This document shows positions 10,490-23,020 of a DNA stretch of 64,000 nt, piece by piece. The stretch covers positions 513,622 through 577,621 of the forward strand of contig OZ025876.1 in assembly GCA_964019415.1 (NCBI GenBank). Direction: 5' to 3'. Source of the DNA: Ianthella basta (lineage: Eukaryota > Porifera > Demospongiae > Verongiida > Ianthellidae). The position numbers and the translations under genes are program-made. The notes under the pieces were generated by a model. The model was not told the origin of the DNA, searched no databases, and was given only the letters and a program-made list of their open reading frames with translations. Every line of letters starts with the position of its first letter. Position 1 is the stretch's first letter.

Positions 10490-13390
10490 CTTCATTCAAG
10501 TCAGCAGCAAACACATTGCCCATCTTCCTAATAACACTAGTCCGCCGCTTGCTGTGCTTCCTTGGCACAGATGTTGACTGCCATTCACTCTCAACAGAAA
10601 ACACCTCCAACTTCACTCAAGTCAGCAGTCAAGATGCCACCCGTGGTGTGAGGATTGTTACAGTCTGTTTGCTTGTTCTAGGTACACTTGCTTGGGACAG
10701 ACTTTGACTTACACTTCTTCAGAATTGAACTGGGAGTTGTTCCTTGAGCTGCCTGTAATGGAGTAATGGATGGTACCGATGGTTGGCAAGTTGCAGCTGG
10801 AGACACAGCCTGTAACATGTCGGCAGTCATCACTGCTGAGCACGTAGTAGGTTAGAGTCTTGAGCTGATTTCCGTTTAGAACTACACTGTTTTTGCTTCT
10901 TCCTCTTTGCCAGTAACTGTTGTGGCGGTGTTTGTTTTTCTTCTTTGCTGAACCTGTTACTGGTTACTTTAGCTCTTTTGGTGATTTTGAAGGCGGTGAA
11001 CCATCTCCATTTGTGTTCGCTTCTCCTTTACTTCTTCTCTTTCCCTTGCGACCATTTGTTGCCCTCGTGGGTGCTTCCATCATTGCAATCGGAGCCTCCA
11101 TCTCTCCTCCACAGAGAATGACCTCAAAGGACTTGTCACCACTCCCTTCCATGGGCACAACAATACTGTGGGTGCTTACTTGCTCTGGCGGGAATGTGCA
11201 CCGTGACAGCATGTGTCTCTTACCTTTTTAGCTGTAGACCTGTGTTGTATCTGGTGGAAGTGGATACTCAACACGCTCGTGTACCTATGCCTCTGACAGG
11301 TGGTTAATCAGAGATACTGATCATCTGTAATCGCCGGGAAGCACCTCCTCCTCAAAACAGCTGAAATTCTAGCATACTTGCTCTGACAGGAATGTGCATG
11401 GTATTGAATGGTGTTGAATAGGCTCTGTGTCAAAGCTCACCTTGATAGGTCAATTCTTGTCTGCACGCAACACACTTTACTGCTGCCATCATGTGATATA
11501 CCGAAAGTTTTTTATTACTCAAAATATTGTGCAATTGTACCAGACCACCTTTTTGACGGGCTGGTTCACGAGACTAGACTACTACTGCCACTGAGTTAGC
11601 TAACCAATCAAATTTGATCTAAGTGTGACCAATCAGATCTATTCTAATGGTAACCAATCAGATGGGATCTGGTTGGTTACTGTCTAAAGACACATCAGTG
11701 AAATAGTACACCCCAAGCCACACCCAAGTTGCCCCCCCCCTCCCCCACCCCACTACCAGTGGCCCATGCACACTCACTCCAGGAGGCTTCACAAAGTATG
11801 ATATCTTCCCTCTCTGCCAGTCATTGAGGACCATATTTGCCACTGTGTTTGCATCAGGCACATTGCCCTGAGTACGTAGGAGGGAGTGTCACACACACAC
11901 AGTAAAGCATGCTACCAATGTATTCTTGAGTCACTCCACTCAAATTGCTATATTAAACAGAGACCTCCAAATTCTGAGTTGTTGGTGACGTCTTGGTTGC
12001 TATGTTACCATGGCAGCTGAATGTCAATAATTATTAGATGCTACTCTCATGAAAATTAGTTTGGCTGTATTCAAAACATGCCACAATACATCAATCATAT
12101 ACAGGCTGTTTTTTTCAAAACCTATCTTTTAGGAGCTACATGAGCCTTGAAAGTGCCTTAATCGTGCAAACGGCCCAAAACTGCGTAACCAACAAACTGA
12201 CCCACAAACCAAATGCCTAACCCCTGTTGCACAATCACGCACGGGGTAACAACACTAGCTAGCTAGCTAATGATCATTCCCCTCTGGGGAAACAAGGTTG
12301 CATTCGTCTTGAAGGAGAAGGCTGCCATCCTCAACACACTATTGGCATGTGCACAGGTAAGGTTCTATCTAGGCTGTACATATTTGGGAGGGGGAGGGGA
12401 GCTGTAGTGGTCAAAGCATGCCTCCCAGGGAGACCTGTGGTCATGCCCCACACCAGGAAAGTTTTGAATTTTAGGCCCTCTAAGAGTACTTCCCATCCAA
12501 TTTGAGATATAAAATTACAGTGCTGCCATTTTGACTTCACCATTCGTTAAATGACAAACCTTCAAACGTTTTCCTGTCTTAGCAGCCAGTTTTGTCAGGA
12601 AGTCCTCTGCATCATCCCAGTCTTTCACACCATACGGCTTACAAAGGTACTCTGCCTTCACTCACTCCAAGAGAGGAGGGATGTGCTGCCAGGGGTCCTT
12701 CACATTCTCAACACGAACCTACAAAATGGAAGTGGGAACAGGCATGATGAAGTGCAGACTTAAAACATAAGGTTTCTTCTTCATGCCAGGCCCACAAACT
12801 ATATCTGCAAATTAATGAATCCTACCTGAAAACACCAAACACGACACATTTTGTATCAAAGTGCTGAATTACAGAAGCACGTTACATCTGATCATTCCAC
12901 ATATATATGTTCATGCAGATACAAGCATCAAAAGTCCTGGAGCAATGCCATGAGATAAGGCAGGCCCAGAGGAAGGACTTCAATGTGGTCAGGCCACGTC
13001 AAGGCAATCTTACCTAGATGGCCACATGTATTGCTATACAAAGAATGGCCAGGCCTAAAAATATGGTCAGGCCATGACCTGGGCAGCCTAGGCTGTTCTG
13101 CCGGACATGAAGTACAGACTTAAAGTCATAAGGTTTCGATAGAATAGAGATTCATTACCACGTCTGGACATTGATAAAGGGGGGATTACTTGAGCGTTAA
13201 ACACGTATAAGGTTTCTTCTTCATGCCAGTGAAATAAGGCAACTTAATCTGAGCAAATACTAAGCAGAACTGGTCAAAACTGATTACTACTAACAACGAT
13301 ATACCTCTCCTTGGATCATTCACGTCCACACCGCTACGAATGAGCTCTTGAACTCGCTTGCCGCGACCCGCTACGGCCGCTTCCACTTCA
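10490..13390 (-). pseudogene. GNL2/NOG2-like C-terminal unit beta
   Basis: Minus-strand exons in order: ankyrin-like start exon near 13386-13302 (the expected ATG is GTG here); GNL2 exon 12718-12560, which contains an in-frame TGA in place of the Arg codon after PPLLE; and exon 11867-11778 (CTCAG|GGCAAT...GGA|GTGAGT), reading [20 protein letters not shown] then [10 protein letters not shown]. These two exons join in phase and match the KLLKGGEPD...[17 protein letters not shown] stretch of GNL2. Downstream are a Lys/Arg-rich exon candidate (about 11,180-10,970, RATNGRKGKRRSKGEAN) and a basic last segment (about 10,640-10,490, RKHSKRRTSVIRKMGN). A fragment 12,240-12,357 could instead be a plus-strand exon (KVAFVLKEKAAILNTLLACA|GTAAGG). 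The stop and missing ATG mark this unit as broken. Confidence 0.65.
11499..11576. mobile_element. Solo terminal fragment of the TAGTCTCGT transposon family (block 1)
   Basis: The stretch taccgaaagttt...accagaccacct...ggctggttcacgagacta is a diverged match to the internal terminal repeat of the 6.24-kb element (23,360-23,437). The same fossil sits at the same place in every block, so it predates the block duplications. Confidence 0.65.
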
Positions 13391-13438
13391 GCTACGCCCG
13401 ACCACGCCTCTATTGCGACACCACATCAGCTGAATTAA

Positions 13439-14301
13439 ATGGCCGCCAAACCGTCCGGCTCGAGGTTGAGCCGCTTCGCTAGCCTTCTTGAGCAAAGGTT
13501 ATGTTATTCAACCTACATAGAAGACTACGTCTTCATCTGTACGTATATTCAAAACTGGATGACAAGACTATGGTACGGAAGTCGGACGTGATCGAGAGAG
13601 CGAGGTCGCCTTGAGCGTATCTAGATAATTCAACGTCAGAGTGAGCCGCGTGATTGTGGCTCATGGCACTACTTTATACTGGCCTCCTACACTGAACGGT
13701 GAGTCGCTGCACAGTGTTACCAGCAAGGACGTTGAGGGTGATGTGTTCATGCATTGGACCTTTCACTTGGTCACTGGTTGTGTGTGAATGATGGTGTCGA
13801 GCTACTGTTGTGTATTGTATTAATGGCCGCCTCAGTGGGCCCTCATGTGTGAGTATATCCACACACTCCAGATAGGCCCTTGACTGCTAGTGCACCCGTG
13901 ATCACTAACAACAGCCTGCTGGATGTGTGTTATGTTCAACATTGCTGTACATTTCTCAGGTGAACAGGTTTGAAGACATTACTCCAGATACTTTTTACAG
14001 TGGTCCACTGTCAGTAAGTCCCTGTTGTAATAGTATTGGCTTCTTGTGTACATGTGCATCACGTCTGAGTGAGTCTGCTGCAGACTGTGTCTGTGTGTGT
14101 ACCTGTGTGTATGCACACACACGTGTGAGTGTGTGTATGCATGTCACTGTGTCTGTGGGACAAGTTTGTCTTGTATCCATGTAATTGTCACCTTGACATG
14201 TGCACATCTTTCTCACTGTAGCCCAATGCGTGAAACACTTGAGCAATCTTCTGACAAAGGCCGAGACGCAGGTTGGAGCAGTGTCCATCCACTCCTCCTG
14301 A
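13439..14301 (+). pseudogene. Decayed plus-strand gene, version T1, block 2
   Basis: Same plan as the block 1 copy without the 440-bp insertion: 5' exon from ATG 13,439 (SRFASLLEQRL), a 54-nt middle exon 13,960-14,013, and a last exon with the QCVKHLSNLLTK pattern ending TGA 14,299-14,301. The middle exon again leaves the wrong phase. Confidence 0.4.
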
Positions 14302-15020
14302 CCTTCTGTAGTGTGCCACAAATCACATGATAGTCTCCTTCTCACACAAAACTCAAAACAGTGTCACGTATCACTGTGTATGCTGCAACTTTACATGTAC
14401 CCGTTGTGTATACACCATCAAAGGGTGATCATGAATGTTAGATAATCTTAAATTGCAGTGGTTCACAAGTTTACACAAATAACACATGTACAAGTCCAGT
14501 AATCTTGTACACCTCGACTGCATGCATTCAAGTATGCACATTGCATGCCCATCAGATGTTGATTGCCTTCCATTTTAAACTGGTACACTTGCTTGGGTGA
14601 GACTTTGACTTCCAATTCTTCACAATTGAACCTGGAGTTGTTCCATGAGCTTCCTGTGATGGACTATATAATGGACAGTGTACGTATGTGCATGTGCATG
14701 TGTGTATGTGCACCTTTGTAATAATGAACGCAATGTCATGCAATTAACGTATTGCTTGAGTAGTGTATGAAGTACAGTCTGCTCATTTAGTTCACTAAAA
14801 GACCGTGAATCAGGATCACATTACACATTGTCACATTACAGTTAGACTGTTCCAATAAAACACAAAAAAAAACAAATTTTAGCAAAAATAAAATGCTCAC
14901 TCAATGTCAATAATAGGGTGTATGCACATGGCACAAGGGAGTTCTTGTTCACCTATGTAGACCCATGTGGAGAGGGTCTAAATACACTGACAGCAAACAA
15001 AAGCAGTATGCACATGCAAG
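14302..15020. other. Spacer between T1 and ROCO gene 2, internally deleted
   Basis: Homologous to 1811-3047 but about 500 bp shorter: the two direct repeats of block 1 are merged into one near 14,935-15,020. No gene is seen apart from the minus-strand KSKS-type remnant near 14,580-14,660. Confidence 0.6.
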
Positions 15021-18000
15021 CTACTCTGGTTTGAAGTGTTCTCTCTGCAGGTCCAGTGCTAGTGTATCATAGCCAGCTCTGGTTATCGCTGTCAGAAGAG
15101 TGGACCACGTCCGCTCCTCTTCCCCAGTGTGCTGCTCTCCTCTCAGCCAGCGGTCAAACATGTCACGACACGCCCCCTCAAGGTCATTGGGGTGGCTGTC
15201 AAATACGACTTGGCTGACACGCCCCTCCACACCCAACGTGAGGGCCACAATCTGCCAGTTGGGGGCAACTGCTGTCACAACCAGCTCATCCACATCTCTC
15301 ATGTCTGGAGTGGATGAGATGTCTAGAAGGGCTCGAGCACCTGAGGAGGGAAAGGAGGTGGCATGAGTGAACACTACATGGAATGAGATAGACAGCATGT
15401 ATGTAAAGGGTGCCAATGAAGGGCTCATTGTATGGCTACAAACACAACATGTGCTGTGATGACTCACCTTGCAACTGCTTATATGACAACTGAGGCTGGC
15501 TCGGTTCAGCTGACAACAGAGGCTGGCTTGGTTCAGCATGCACTTCTGCAGAGTGAGATTGTGATGTATTTGATCAAACTACGGTGCCTACTGGCAGATT
15601 CGCTATACAACTGAACAGTAAAGCTGCTACACACTGCTGTAGAGTGGCTGCCATACAGGAAAAGTTCATACCCATTGGCCCACTGTATTCCTCACACATG
15701 AATGCAAACACACAAATGCTCACTTGTCAACAATTGGTACAGCTCTTCTCTGAGTCTGTGACAGTGTTGTTGTGCAATTTGAGCATACTCCATGGCTTCG
15801 AGGAGTACCTTCCAGGTAGGATTACCATGGTAACCCTCTGACCATTTGATGAGTCCAACTTGCACAGCTTCTTCCTCCTTAAAAGGACGAATGCCATAAC
15901 ATTCTTCAATCGTTTCAGGAGCAAATCCAACTTTCTCGAGCACTGCCCTTCCCTTCCCTGCTGATTTCCTGCTCACATAAGTTCGGAAGAGAGTGAGATA
16001 TTCCTCACATTCTGCAGAAGAGGAAGGGTAGGTTATGAGTTAGTGTTCTCTCCCTCCATCAATGCATGAATTGACACTGTAAGAGCCATTCATGGAAAAC
16101 AGATGCACCACATACGTAGTAAGCGTACAAAGAGAACATATTGCATTATATGGTCACATATGAACTCACTATAGACCATCTGTGATAGGACATCAGGCTG
16201 GCTGGGTACAGCGGGCGACTGAGGCTGGCTGGGTACAGCGGGCGACTGAGGCTGGCTGGGTACAGCGGGCGACTGAGGCTGGCTGGGTACAGCGGGCGAC
16301 TGAGGCTGGCTGGGTACAGCGGGCGACTGAGGCTGGCTGGGTACAGCGGGCGACTGAGGCTGGCTGGGTACAGCGGGCGACTGAGGCTGGCTGGGTACAG
16401 CGGGCGACTGAGGCTGGCTGGGTACAGCGGGCGACTGAGGCTGGCTGGGTACAGCGGGCGACTGAGGCTGGCTGGGTACAGCGGGCGACTGAGGCTGGCT
16501 GGGTACAGCGGGCGACTGAGGCTGGCTGGGTACAGCGGGCGACTGAGGCTGGCTGGGTACAGCGGGCGACTGAGGCTGGCTGGGTACAGCGGGCGACTGA
16601 GGCTGGCTGGGTACAGCGGGCGACTGAGGCTGGCTGGGTACAGCGGGCGACTGAGGCTGGCTGGGTACAGCGGGCGACTGAGGCTGGCTGGGTACAGCGG
16701 GCGACTGAGGCTGGCTGGGTACAGCGGGCGACTGAGGCTGGCTGGGTACAGCGGGCGACTGAGGCTGGCTGGGTACAGCGGGCGACTGAGGCTGGCTGGG
16801 TACAGCGGGCGACTGAGGCTGGCTGGGTACAGCGGGCGACTGAGGCTGGCTGGGTACAGCGGGCGACTGAGGCTGGCTGGGTACAGCGGGCGACTGAGGC
16901 TGGCTGGGTACAGCGGGCGACTGAGGCTGGCTGGGTACAGCGGGCGACTGAGGCTGGCTGGGTACAGCGGGCGACTGAGGCTGGCTGGGTACAGCGGGCG
17001 ACTGAGGCTGGCTGGGTACAGCGGGCGACTGAGGCTGGCTGGGTACAGCGGGCGACTGAGGCTGGCTGGGTACAGCGGGCGACTGAGGCTGGCTGGGTAC
17101 AGCGGGCGACTGAGGCTGGCTGGGTACAGCGGGCGACTGAGGCTGGCTGGGTACAGCGGGCGACTGAGGCTGGCTGGGTACAGCGGGCGACTGAGGCTGG
17201 CTGGGTACAGCGGGCGACTGAGGCTGGCTGGGTACAGCGGGCGACTGAGGCTGGCTGGGTACAGCGGGCGACTGAGGCTGGCTGGGTACAGCGGGCGACT
17301 GAGGCTGGCTGGGTACAGCGGGCGACTGAGGCTGGCTGGGTACAGCGGGCGACTGAGGCTGGCTGGGTACAGCGGGCGACTGAGGCTGGCTGGGTACAGC
17401 GGGCGACTGAGGCTGGCTGGGTACAGCGGGCGACTGAGGCTGGCTGGGTACAGCGGGCGACTGAGGCTGGCTGGGTACAGCGGGCGACTGAGGCTGGCTG
17501 GGTACAGCGGGCGACTGAGGCTGGCTGGGTACAGCGGGCGACTGAGGCTGGCTGGGTACAGCGGGCGACTGAGGCTGGCTGGGTACAGCGGGCGACTGAG
17601 GCTGGCTGGGTACAGCGGGCGACTGAGGCTGGCTGGGTACAGCGGGCGACTGAGGCTGGCTGGGTACAGCGGGCGACTGAGGCTGGCTGGGTACAGCGGG
17701 CGACTGAGGCTGGCTGGGTACAGCGGGCGACTGAGGCTGGCTGGGTACAGCGGGCGACTGAGGCTGGCTGGGTACAGCGGGCGACTGAGGCTGGCTGGGT
17801 ACAGCGGGCGACTGAGGCTGGCTGGGTACAGCGGGCGACTGAGGCTGGCTGGGTACAGCGGGCGACTGAGGCTGGCTGGGTACAGCGGGCGACTGAGGCT
17901 GGCTGGGTACAGCGGGCGACTGAGGCTGGCTGGGTACAGCGGGCGACTGAGGCTGGCTGGGTACAGCGGGCGACTGAGGCTGGCTGGGTACAGCGGGCGA

Positions 18001-21000
18001 CTGAGGCTGGCTGGGTACAGCGGGCGACTGAGGCTGGCTGGGTACAGCGGGCGACTGAGGCTGGCTGGGTACAGCGGGCGACTGAGGCTGGCTGGGTACA
18101 GCGGGCGACTGAGGCTGGCTGGGTACAGCGGGCGACTGAGGCTGGCTGGGTACAGCGGGCGACTGAGGCTGGCTGGGTACAGCGGGCGACTGAGGCTGGC
18201 TGGGTACAGCGGGCGACTGAGGCTGGCTGGGTACAGCGGGCGACTGAGGCTGGCTGGGTACAGCGGGCGACTGAGGCTGGCTGGGTACAGCGGGCGACTG
18301 AGGCTGGCTGGGTACAGCGGGCGACTGAGGCTGGCTGGGTACAGCGGGCGACTGAGGCTGGCTGGGTACAGCGGGCGACTGAGGCTGGCTGGGTACAGCG
18401 GGCGACTGAGGCTGGCTGGGTACAGCGGGCGACTGAGGCTGGCTGGGTACAGCGGGCGACTGAGGCTGGCTGGGTACAGCGGGCGACTGAGGCTGGCTGG
18501 GTACAGCGGGCGACTGAGGCTGGCTGGGTACAGCGGGCGACTGAGGCTGGCTGGGTACAGCGGGCGACTGAGGCTGGCTGGGTACAGCGGGCGACTGAGG
18601 CTGGCTGGGTACAGCGGGCGACTGAGGCTGGCTGGGTACAGCGGGCGACTGAGGCTGGCTGGGTACAGCGGGCGACTGAGGCTGGCTGGGTACAGCGGGC
18701 GACTGAGGCTGGCTGGGTACAGCGGGCGACTGAGGCTGGCTGGGTACAGCGGGCGACTGAGGCTGGCTGGGTACAGCGGGCGACTGAGGCTGGCTGGGTA
18801 CAGCGGGCGACTGAGGCTGGCTGGGTACAGCGGGCGACTGAGGCTGGCTGGGTACAGCGGGCGACTGAGGCTGGTTGGGTACAGCGGGCGACTGAGGCTG
18901 GTTGGGTACAGCGGGTGACTGAGGCTGGCTGGGCTCACCCTGTGTCCAGATGATTCTCTCAATGCAATCCACAGAAGGGGTGTATCCTTCAAAGAGATCC
19001 GATATTACAACTTTAGTGGAGGGATTGTTGCTGTCCTTTCGGGAAAGGCAGTATGCATCATAGTGTCTGATTGAGTCTTGGATGTCCACCACTGGAAACA
19101 GCTCCATTGGAGGTGGGTTGGAGACATCCGTGCACAGTGCATGCTTCCTTGATGGATGTACAATATACGAATCAGCTGCCAGTTTGGGAGAGAGTCGACG
19201 GATGACTGCAAGGATGTCACTGATGACGTCTGTGAAGTACTGACATGATGTGTCAGCTGATGTAATGCTTGCACTGACCACTTGGATCACTCTGTTGTTG
19301 GTGATGTGGACAGTAATGTCAATGCCTTTCTTGGACTGCCATTTGATCCCATTCCACCAGACACTGCAGCAGTGCTGGACACCCTCTGAGAGATGGTGCT
19401 TCACCACAAAGTGGGCTGCCAGGCAGAGCAGGATTGTCTGGAGGACACGAGCGGAGATGGAGTGTTTTTTGGATGTTCTCAGCTGCCAACAGAGGTAGTG
19501 AGAGAGGCCTTCTGGGGTGAGTGGAGGAGGCTTTGCAGAGATAAGGGCAGGAAAGAACAACCATCCGCTGGCATCTTCACTCTGGGTCAGTTTGCTCAAG
19601 TCCACCTTCAGGACTGACGGGTCCACGGGAATACAGAACTCCAAACTGTTCAGCAGTTGTTGGACCATTTCCAGATCCAGGTCTGGGAATAGGTTAGCCA
19701 ATTGCTGACGGTGAAGGAGACCAAACACATTGACAATTTCTTTGGAGCGGGAGAAGAGAGTGCCGTACACACTCTGGAGAATGCTGGGCAGGTCCAACAC
19801 CAGCCAACTATTTGGGAGATCTGCCTTATTCGGGAGGTAGAGGGCATGACCAGCAGCTGACAGATCCTGACACACCTCCTCTGGGGGTGGCATGGTCCGA
19901 GGAAGATTGTCTTTGTTGTTTTGGATCCATTCCTCAAACTCTTGCAGTTGCACTGCTTGGGGTAAGGAGGATGACCTGATCTGGTAGAGGACCCAGGCGA
20001 GACTGTACTTTGTGTGAATGGCTCTGAACTCTGGAATGGGGATCTCCTGAAGAAAGTGGCACAGTTTGTCAATGCCATCCGACTGGGGCTGACGACAGTT
20101 TAGGAAACAGGACTCCAATGGCAACTCTTCCATCAGATCTTTTCTGGTTGCCTCAATGCACCTGTTGAGCTTGGCAATGGCTTCTTGCTTGGATGCCACC
20201 TTGTCCAGGAAGCTACCAATGACAATGACTCGAGGAGGACTGGCAGTAGTGAACATCAGTGCCATTGGGGACAGCCAGCGATGGAGTTGATGCAAGATGG
20301 AATCTTCTTCTTCTGTCATCTTCACAACCAGCAGGATGGTCACTGAGACTCCTGGTTTGGTGAGGAGTGATTCCAGAAACATCTGGTGAGGGCCATGGTA
20401 GTCATCCTGGCCAGCAAAGTCAAAGAAGAGCACTTCCCCATACCTCTGGCTGCAGTGCAGAACCGTTTCAATGCCAGCTGTCCGCTTGCGAGGGTCTTGC
20501 ACTCTTCTCAGTTGATTGAAGATCCTACCCAAAAACGAGTTCCTTTCTGCTTGAAGTGCTGCAATGAGTGTGCTCTTGCCACCCTCTGCATTGCCAATGA
20601 TACAGAGGGTCTTTCGAGAGGCAAAGGAATATGATTGTTTGATGGCCACCATGAACTGATCTGAGGCTATGTCAAAGGGAGTCTCATTAAGTGTGTTCTT
20701 GGCCCTCACACTAGCTCCTCCTTCAGCCAGGAGTATCCCACACTGAGTGTGGTTAGAGGTAGCAGCAAAGTGAAGTGCAGTGCTACCATTTGTGCTTTGC
20801 ATGTTGAGGTCAGCACCTGCCAAGATGAGTGCTCTTACTAGCTCCTCATGGCCTTCACGTACAACAAGCATGAGGGGAGTATATCCATCGGTGTCCACAC
20901 AGTTCACATTGCAACCATCAGCAATAAGAGCTTCTACAATATAAATGTGACCCAAATAGCAGGCATGAATGAGAAGCTTATTTCTCTCCTTACTTGATAG

Positions 21001-21966
21001 AATGCTGACACTGCAACCATTCTTGAGAAGAGCCTGGACTACAAATATATTACCGTTTGGCTTACGGCAAGCACAGTGGAGAAGAGCTTCTTTCTCCTCA
21101 CTTGATAGAATGTTGACATTGCAACCATTATTGAGAAGAGCCCGGACTACAAATATGGCCTTTGGCTTATGGCAAGCACAGTGGAGAAGAGCTTCTTTCT
21201 CCTCACTTGATAAAATGTTGACATTGCAACCATTCTTGAGAAGATCCCGGACTACTAATATATAACCCTTTGGCTCATGGCAAGCACAGTTGAGAAGAGC
21301 ATCTTTCTCCTCACTTGATAGAATGCCAATACTGCAACCATTCTTGAGAAGGATCGGGACAACAAACACATAAGCTTGACGGCAAGCAAAGTGGAGAAGA
21401 GCTTCTTTCTCCTCACTTGATTGCGAATTGACAATAACCCGGACAACAAACACATCACCCTCACGGCAAGCACAGCGGAGAATAGCTTCTTTCTCCTCAC
21501 TTGATTGCGAATTGACAATAGCCTGGACAACAAACATATCACCCTCATTACAAGCACAGTAGAGAAGAACTTCTTTCTCCTCACTTGATAGAATGCTGAC
21601 ACTGCAACCATTCTTGAGAAGAGCCTGGACAACAAACACATCACCCTCACAGCAAGCACAGTGGAGAAGAGCTTCTTTCTCCTCACCTGATAGAATGCCA
21701 ACACTGCAACCATTCTTGAGAAGAGCCTGGACAACAAACACATCACCCTCACAGCAAGCACAGTGGAGAAGAACTTCTTTCTCCTCACTTGATAGAATGT
21801 TGACATTGCAACCATTCTTGAGAAGATTCCTAACAGACAACATATCACGCTTTCTGTAGGAATGCAAAAGAAACAGATCGTTCGTCTTCCACACGGGCAT
21901 TTCTTTACAGCTCGCTTCAGCTCGCCACATATCATCTTGTTTCGACATGAGAGGGCTAGTTTTCAT
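15021..21966 (-). CDS. ROCO gene 2: ankyrin-Roc-COR-giant minisatellite-Death-Death protein
   Basis: Exons 21966-16170, 16011-15724, 15545-15468 and 15340-15021 (TAG); phases agree, giving about 2160 residues. It has the fewest ankyrin repeats of the four, about 13, two of them cut short to a VNSQSSEE form. The P-loop is GNAEGGKS (~458-465), with Gly where copies 1 and 3 have Ser. Switch DFAGQ and the COR signatures (AAGHALYLPNKAD) are intact. The linker is about 101 copies of PQSPAVPSQ, over 900 residues or more than 40% of the protein. The last base of exon 1 is A rather than G (TATA|GTGAGT), which weakens the donor and changes Glu to Lys at the junction. Both Death domains are intact. The start is the first ATG after an in-frame stop; there is a 2-nt shift relative to copy 1 just upstream. 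Function is inferred from domains only. Confidence 0.87.
16193..18943 (-). repeat. 27-bp coding minisatellite, about 101 near-identical units (ROCO gene 2)
   Basis: A 2.75-kb array of the unit that encodes PQSPAVPSQ on the minus strand. Units are essentially identical at DNA level; only the last three or so at the high-coordinate end carry the PNQ (ggttggg) form shared with copies 1 and 3. Such uniformity points to recent expansion by unequal exchange or slippage. All six frames lack stops, which produces spurious long ORFs. Confidence 0.97.
20960..21850 (-). repeat. Ankyrin-coding tandem repeats (ROCO gene 2)
   Basis: About nine units of 34-36 codons, with two shortened to 26-28 codons (VNSQSSEE). 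They share the ggcaagcacagtggagaaga core with the other copies but are more diverged from each other. Confidence 0.85.
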
Positions 21967-22020
21967 CAAATCGGCCTCGTCGTTCGTCCAGTGGATACAC
22001 TCGGCCAATGAGCTTTAGAT

Positions 22021-22202
22021 CTTGTACCAATTGTCCCTTGTTGTACTTTGGGTGAACGTTCGCTCTTGCCACAATCAAAAAATATTGACCAAGGTCTCCT
22101 CGCTTCACTCACCTCCACCCACTCCGAATGAGCTCTCGATGATTCCGTGAAATAGTCCCGGCCACCGCCTCCACGCCCACGTTGTGCCACATCCCACGCC
22201 TG
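22021..22202. other. 5' flank of ROCO gene 2
   Basis: Conserved upstream of all four ROCO genes: a stretch that would read VHPKYNKGQLVQDLKLI on the minus strand, then (minus strand) TTCGGAGTGGGTGGAG|GTGAGTGAAG, a good splice donor. It may hold an untranslated or short coding first exon, but no consistent ATG is seen. Confidence 0.35.
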
Positions 22203-23020
22203 TAGTCTGGCTTGCTAGACCGTCCCTTCCCTTCCACGCCTACCGGGCGCTTACGGTACGGTCTGGCCAGGGGGGGTCGGACAAGGTCACGTGTGTCCGC
22301 AAAATGGCCGACGCGGCTGCTCTTTACTGTGTATTTTACCTATACTAGCAAAGAGCAGACATATTTCGAGAAACACGTTGCATTGCTTGTTTCTTTGCTT
22401 CTGAGCACACAGTTGGACAAGGGCTATCAGAAAATGGACCCTTCCCCGCTCTTCCCCAGCATCTAGGTAGGTTTTGCGAGCATTTTCCAACACCGGTGTA
22501 CGAGTGTTGGCTGATGCTGGCTACGAGGCAGATGGAGCCTAATCTGGGGTACTGAGCAAGTTCTCCTGTGGAAGTGACTCCTTAGAAGCTGGTAGCGAGT
22601 CCTCATTGATCACTTCAGGACTGCAAGACTGATATGTTGACTGCTTCTGCAATGGGAGTGCAATCGGCAGCCACGTCCTTGCAATAGTCTTGGTTCTGTA
22701 CACGATTTGTCACATTCGATAGCAGGGATGCTAGAAATGACTTAAGGGTGCTGGCAATCCTCAGGAAACGCTGCGATAACTTGCAAAACTAAATCGTGAA
22801 AGCGGTCAGACAATTAAGCCCAATCCACCGTATGGCTCCTTGGCTACGTAGGTACGGGTCATACCAGGGGCGCGAATGCAGTACAAGGCCCTGCCATGGC
22901 TCAGGGTATGCACATTCGGCCTTGGAGCACAGTCAGCTAACAGATGGATACGCGATTGGAATGTCAGGAATGCAATTATTGAGGTGCTGGTATTGCGCAA
23001 TCCCAGGACTTGTCCGACCC

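Noticed and set aside
10920..11231. Hydrophobic plus-strand ORF (LLLLFPLRPFVALVG)
   Set aside because: Complement of the Lys/Arg-rich GNL2-like exon; the minus-strand reading is conserved in all blocks.
16193..18943. CRISPR-like regular repeat array
   Set aside because: Units are directly adjacent with no unique spacers, lie inside a coding exon, and the context is eukaryotic.
16182..18953. Plus-strand ORF of 923 codons, and a minus-strand shadow of 948 codons
   Set aside because: Both are readings of the 27-bp minisatellite in other frames; with a unit divisible by three and no stop, all frames stay open. They hold no domain and no splice context.
22212..22493. ORFs on both strands near 22,212-22,493 (and 41,847-42,059)
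   Set aside because: They sit inside the outer inverted-repeat element, are not conserved in frame between the two copies, and match no known pattern.
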